Shown: piece after piece, positions 12,804-15,489 of the stretch
Numbering within the stretch: the stretch's first letter is position 1
Layout: each line of letters starts with the position of its first letter
NCBI GenBank assembly: GCA_002332795.1
Contig: DDBP01000244.1
Location: forward strand, 1 to 15,489
Length of the DNA: 15,489 nt
Origin: Anaerolineales bacterium UBA2029
Lineage (GTDB): Bacteria; Chloroflexota; Anaerolineae; Aggregatilineales; Aggregatilineaceae
Direction of reading: 5' to 3'
Made by a program: the position numbers and the translations under genes
The notes under the pieces: generated by a model
Told to the model about the DNA's origin: nothing
What the model saw: only the letters and a program-made list of their open reading frames with translations
Database searches by the model: none

Positions 12804-13877
12804 ATGGCCGAGAGGGGCTTTCACACTTTCAGTGAGATCAACAGTCAGCCGGACGTATGGGCAGCAACACTGGCTGAATTCCAGAGTCTGGTTCCCGCGC
12901 TTGACCGCTTCTGGCAACGACATTCCATTCAGCGCATCATCTGCACCGGTTGTGGCTCGACCTACTATCTTTCCCTGGTCGCCGCTTCTTTGTTTCAAGC
13001 TCTGAGACACATTCCCACACAGGCACGCCCGGCTTCGGAGGTAGTGCTGTTTCCTGAGGTGGTGCAACTGGGCGATGCCAGCACTTTGCTTGTCACGATC
13101 TCGCGTTCCGGCGAGACGACCGAGACGCTCGATGCCGTGGAGGTCTTCCGCGAGCAGGCGGGAGGGCCAGTGCTGGCGATCACCTGCTATGGCGACAGTT
13201 CGCTGGCTCGCCGGGCCGACTTCGTCCTGACGGCAAGCGCGGCCCAGGAAGAGAGCGTGGCGCAGACGCGCTCGTTTTCCAGCATGACCGTGCTGGCCGA
13301 GGCGCTGGCCGGTCATCTGGCCGGGCTGGACGCAGGGACGATCTTGAGACCGCTGCCCGCCATTGCCCGACGGCTGATGGACGAATACCGGTCGCTGGCG
13401 CAGACGCTCGGCGAAACGATGGCGATCCAGCGCTTCTTCTTCCTGGGGACGGGCTTCTTGTATGGCATGGCCTGCGAGGCCATGCTGAAGATGAAGGAAA
13501 TGTCTCTGTCGTATAGCGAAGCCTTTCATACCCTGGAGTTCCGTCATGGCCCCATGTCCATGGTGGATGAACATTCGCTGGTGATCGGCCTGCTGTCGGA
13601 AGGTGCGCAGCGGCACGAGATGGCTGTCCTGGAGCAGATGCAGCGGGCCGGGGCGCACGTGCTCGCGCTCTCTGAGAAGGAGACAGGGTGTGCAGACGCG
13701 GCGCGGTGGCACGAGGTGGTGCTGCACAGTGAGCTACCCACATGGGCGCGCACCGTGGCGTATCTGCCGGTGCTACACCTGCTCGCCTATCACCGCGCCA
13801 TGGCCAATCAACAGAATCCTGATCGTCCGGCGCGGCTCGACGCCGTGGTGACGCTCAAGTCTCTGCTGATCAGCTAA
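12804..13877 (+). CDS. SIS-domain sugar-phosphate isomerase/deaminase (GlmS isomerase-like, no amidotransferase domain)
   Basis: A 357-residue cytoplasmic enzyme with two SIS domains (about 40-170 and 205-335). Seen: the first phosphosugar-binding loop CTGCGSTYY (48-55), the second SRSGET (100-105), and the segment ESVAQTRSFSS (150-160). The region CEAMLKMKEMS...EFRHGP keeps residues equivalent to GlmS E481, K485, E488 and H504 (here E225, K229, E232, H248). The glutaminase half of GlmS is absent, so it cannot take nitrogen from glutamine; this architecture is seen in sugar-phosphate deaminases and deglycases (AgaS, FrlB types). The C-terminal tail PDRPARLDAVVTLKS aligns with the GlmS PRNLAKSVTVE tail but lacks its lysine. 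Substrate is unknown, probably an amino- or glycated-sugar phosphate. Start chosen at ATG 12804 because in-frame codons further up, from TTG 12708, lie before the predicted transcription start; AAGGT gives a weak ribosome site. The ABC sugar-binding gene follows after 205 bases. Confidence 0.85.
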   Translation: MAERGFHTFSEINSQPDVWAATLAEFQSLVPALDRFWQRHSIQRIICTGCGSTYYLSLVAASLFQALRHIPTQARPASEVVLFPEVVQLGDASTLLVTISRSGETTETLDAVEVFREQAGGPVLAITCYGDSSLARRADFVLTASAAQEESVAQTRSFSSMTVLAEALAGHLAGLDAGTILRPLPAIARRLMDEYRSLAQTLGETMAIQRFFFLGTGFLYGMACEAMLKMKEMSLSYSEAFHTLEFRHGPMSMVDEHSLVIGLLSEGAQRHEMAVLEQMQRAGAHVLALSEKETGCADAARWHEVVLHSELPTWARTVAYLPVLHLLAYHRAMANQQNPDRPARLDAVVTLKSLLIS

Positions 13878-14082
13878 GGAGACGAGCTATCGCAAGGGAT
13901 TGTCTGTTGGGGAGAGCCTCTCGCTCAGGTCTCACCGTTGCCCGAAGGCCCCATTGTTCGTCGGCCAGTGATTGGCAGGAGAGGGACGGAGAGTGTCTAT
14001 GCGATGAATTGCAAGCCATGATTTTTGCCAAGTCCACGTCTGGGCACTGTTCATACTTACTGGGTAAGAAGGAGATGATCCC
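13878..14082 (+). other. Intergenic region between the SIS gene and the sugar-binding protein gene
   Basis: 205 bases with no supported gene. I see no strong terminator after the SIS gene and no promoter with good spacing; TTGCCA at 14025-14030 and CATACT at 14052-14057 are 21 bases apart, too far. AGGAG at 14070-14074 serves the next gene. The two genes could be one transcript. Confidence 0.5.
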
Positions 14083-15378
14083 ATGAAGAAATTCCGGTTT
14101 TTGACACTGGTGCTCATCGTCGCCATGCTCGTCCCGGTGAGCACAGGGCTGACCAACGCCCAGGAGAAGGTCAAGCTGGTCTACTGGTCCATGTGGAATG
14201 AGACCGAGCCGCAGGCCAAGGTCATCCAGAGCTGGATCGCGGACTTCGAGGCGGCCAACCCCACTATTGACATCGAGGCCACCTGGAATGGTCGTCAGAA
14301 TCAGACCCTGGTGCGCACGGCGCTGAGCGCCGGGCAACAGATTGACCTGGTGGATCAGGATGCCGACCCGCTCGCTGGTGGGCTGGTGCAGGAAGGGATG
14401 GCCTATCCGCTGAACGAGTTCCTGGAAGAGAAGGCACTGGACGAGGACGTGCCGATCCGCGAGGTCTTCACCCCCGGCACGCTCGATCTCTTCGCCGTGG
14501 ATGGGCAGATTTACCTGTGGCCCTACATCTACAACACCTCGCAGTTCTGGTACAACAAGAACGCCTTCGCCGAGGCGGGCGCTGAGCCGCCCAAGACCTG
14601 GGAAGACTTCCTGGGCGTGTGCCAGAAGTTGCTGGACGCCGGCTACGCCCCGATCGCTGCCGAGAGCGACATTCAGTTCTACCAGATTGACTACCTGACC
14701 TATCAGATTGTGCGCTACAAGGGCGTAGGCTTCCTGCGGCAGACCATCGAGGACAAGACCGGTGAGATGTGGCGCGACCCGGTCTACCTGCAGGCGGCGC
14801 AGAACATGCGCGAACTGTGGGATCGCGGCTGCATCCCACCCGAAACCAAGGGGTATCTGTGGCCTGCCGGTCAGCAGACGCTGGGCGTCGGCGTGTCGGC
14901 GATGGAACTGGTTGGCTCGTGGCTGCCCATCGAACTGGCCCCGATCGTCGAGGGGAGCTTCGAGTGGGGCGCTTTCAACTTCCCGGAGATGCCGGGCGGC
15001 GTGGGCAAGCAGGGTGACCTGATGGTGTACCTGCTGAGCTTCATGATCGTCAAGAACAGTGAGCACCCGCGCGAAGCCTTCGAGTTCCTGCGCTTCATCA
15101 TGACCAAGGAGAACATGCAGAAGATGGCCGACGAAGCGCTGGTCGGCGTGACGCGCCTGGGTGTGCAGTGGGCAGAAGCGATCCAGGACGGCGCGACCGC
15201 AGCGGCCAACGCTACGGCAGTCTTCGGCATGGCCGATGGCTCGGTGGCGCAGTACTCTGAGTTCGTCAACAACATCCTCTACGTCAACTGGTCGAAGCTC
15301 TTCCTGGGCGAGCTGACGCCTGAGCAGTTCGTCGAGAAGATGGCCACTGACGCGGCGGAGTACTGGAAAGGCAAGTAG
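14083..15378 (+). CDS. ABC sugar transporter solute-binding protein (SBP_bac_1 / CUT1 type)
   Basis: An extracytoplasmic receptor, 431 residues, that delivers a sugar or oligosaccharide to an ABC importer. Seen: an N-terminal signal peptide with basic MKKFR, a hydrophobic core to about residue 20 and a likely cleavage after TNA (26); the mature start VKLVYWSMWNE, typical of the family; IADFEAANPTIDIE near 52-65; the hinge-region motif PYIYNTSQFWYNKNAFAEAG near 147-166 with PKTWEDF; and the C-terminal EAFEFLRFIMTKENMQKMA near 331-349. No lipobox cysteine follows the signal core, so it is predicted to be released rather than lipid-anchored. AGGAG lies 8 bases ahead of ATG. Permease and ATPase genes are expected downstream, past the window edge. 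Its place after a SIS sugar-phosphate enzyme suggests a shared amino-sugar or glycated-sugar substrate, which is inference. Confidence 0.93.
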   Translation: MKKFRFLTLVLIVAMLVPVSTGLTNAQEKVKLVYWSMWNETEPQAKVIQSWIADFEAANPTIDIEATWNGRQNQTLVRTALSAGQQIDLVDQDADPLAGGLVQEGMAYPLNEFLEEKALDEDVPIREVFTPGTLDLFAVDGQIYLWPYIYNTSQFWYNKNAFAEAGAEPPKTWEDFLGVCQKLLDAGYAPIAAESDIQFYQIDYLTYQIVRYKGVGFLRQTIEDKTGEMWRDPVYLQAAQNMRELWDRGCIPPETKGYLWPAGQQTLGVGVSAMELVGSWLPIELAPIVEGSFEWGAFNFPEMPGGVGKQGDLMVYLLSFMIVKNSEHPREAFEFLRFIMTKENMQKMADEALVGVTRLGVQWAEAIQDGATAAANATAVFGMADGSVAQYSEFVNNILYVNWSKLFLGELTPEQFVEKMATDAAEYWKGK

Positions 15379-15399
15379 TTCGCGGTCGAGCGGACGCAG

Positions 15400-15432
15400 A
15401 CTGGGATGGGACGCACGTGCCCATCCCAGTTG
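15400..15432 (+). terminator. Hairpin after the solute-binding protein gene
   Basis: ACTGGGATGGG (15400-15410) pairs perfectly with CCCATCCCAGT (15420-15430) around a 9-base loop, followed by a short T-rich tail (TGTTC). Such hairpins after binding-protein genes often let the receptor mRNA accumulate above that of the permeases downstream. Confidence 0.65.
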
Positions 15433-15489
15433 TTCATCCGCCCGCGGAGTGGCTCTTGGGGCCGTGACCACAATGAGGGGTGGCGCGGC

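Noticed and set aside
13878..14021. 47 open codons in frame after the SIS gene stop, suggesting stop readthrough
   Set aside because: A run of this length is expected by chance at this GC content, the translation has no recognisable features, and the SIS protein is complete at its stop.
13870..15471. A 533-codon open frame on the minus strand
   Set aside because: It is antisense to the sugar-binding protein gene, which has a signal peptide and clear family motifs. The minus translation is His/Arg/Leu-rich and unrecognised.
1..15489. CRISPR array, tRNA, rRNA, insertion sequence, phage or defence genes
   Set aside because: Looked for on both strands; no spaced repeats, cloverleaf, transposase, integrase or nuclease motifs were found. 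The window does not show a previously undescribed defence or mobile system.

Overview
The window is GC-rich bacterial DNA, densely coded. Gene content (a fused ADP-forming acyl-CoA synthetase beside a DRTGG/P-loop protein, membrane double-zinc-ribbon and FecR-like proteins, HEAT and TPR proteins, a GlmS-like SIS enzyme with an ABC sugar-binding protein) looks most like a Chloroflexota genome, probably a heterotrophic Anaerolineae-type organism. That assignment is inference from gene style; no rRNA or marker phylogeny is available here.

Layout. (1) Bases 1-6449, plus strand: the end of an ADP-forming acetyl-CoA synthetase, a P-loop/DRTGG protein related to the N-terminal part of phosphotransacetylase, enolase, a strong hairpin terminator, pyruvate kinase, and an AEC-family permease 3 bases after pyk. 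Together these cover 2-phosphoglycerate to PEP to pyruvate, then (after an oxidation not encoded here) acetyl-CoA to acetate plus ATP, with a candidate organic-acid carrier. (2) Bases 6454-12072, minus strand: a membrane-anchored double zinc ribbon protein; an acylphosphatase followed by a membrane-anchored FecR-like protein; and an RseP-type site-2 protease followed by a HEAT-repeat protein and a TPR protein. Promoter-like hexamers with 17-base spacing lie upstream of the acylphosphatase and the protease. (3) Bases 12073-12803: a 731-base divergent intergenic region holding the protease leader with two competing hairpins, a nested inverted repeat, a possible 53-codon gene, an orphan hairpin with a T run, and the promoter of the next gene. 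(4) Bases 12804-15378, plus strand: a SIS-domain sugar-phosphate isomerase/deaminase-like enzyme and an ABC sugar solute-binding protein followed by a terminator, probably the start of a sugar uptake and catabolism locus that continues past the window.

I found no CRISPR array, tRNA, rRNA, transposase, phage gene or recognisable defence system. The most interesting material is modest: the pairing of ADP-forming acetyl-CoA synthetase with a catalytic-domain-less phosphotransacetylase relative, the potassium-independence signature in pyruvate kinase, the SIS enzyme lacking the GlmS C-terminal lysine, and the structured divergent intergenic region.
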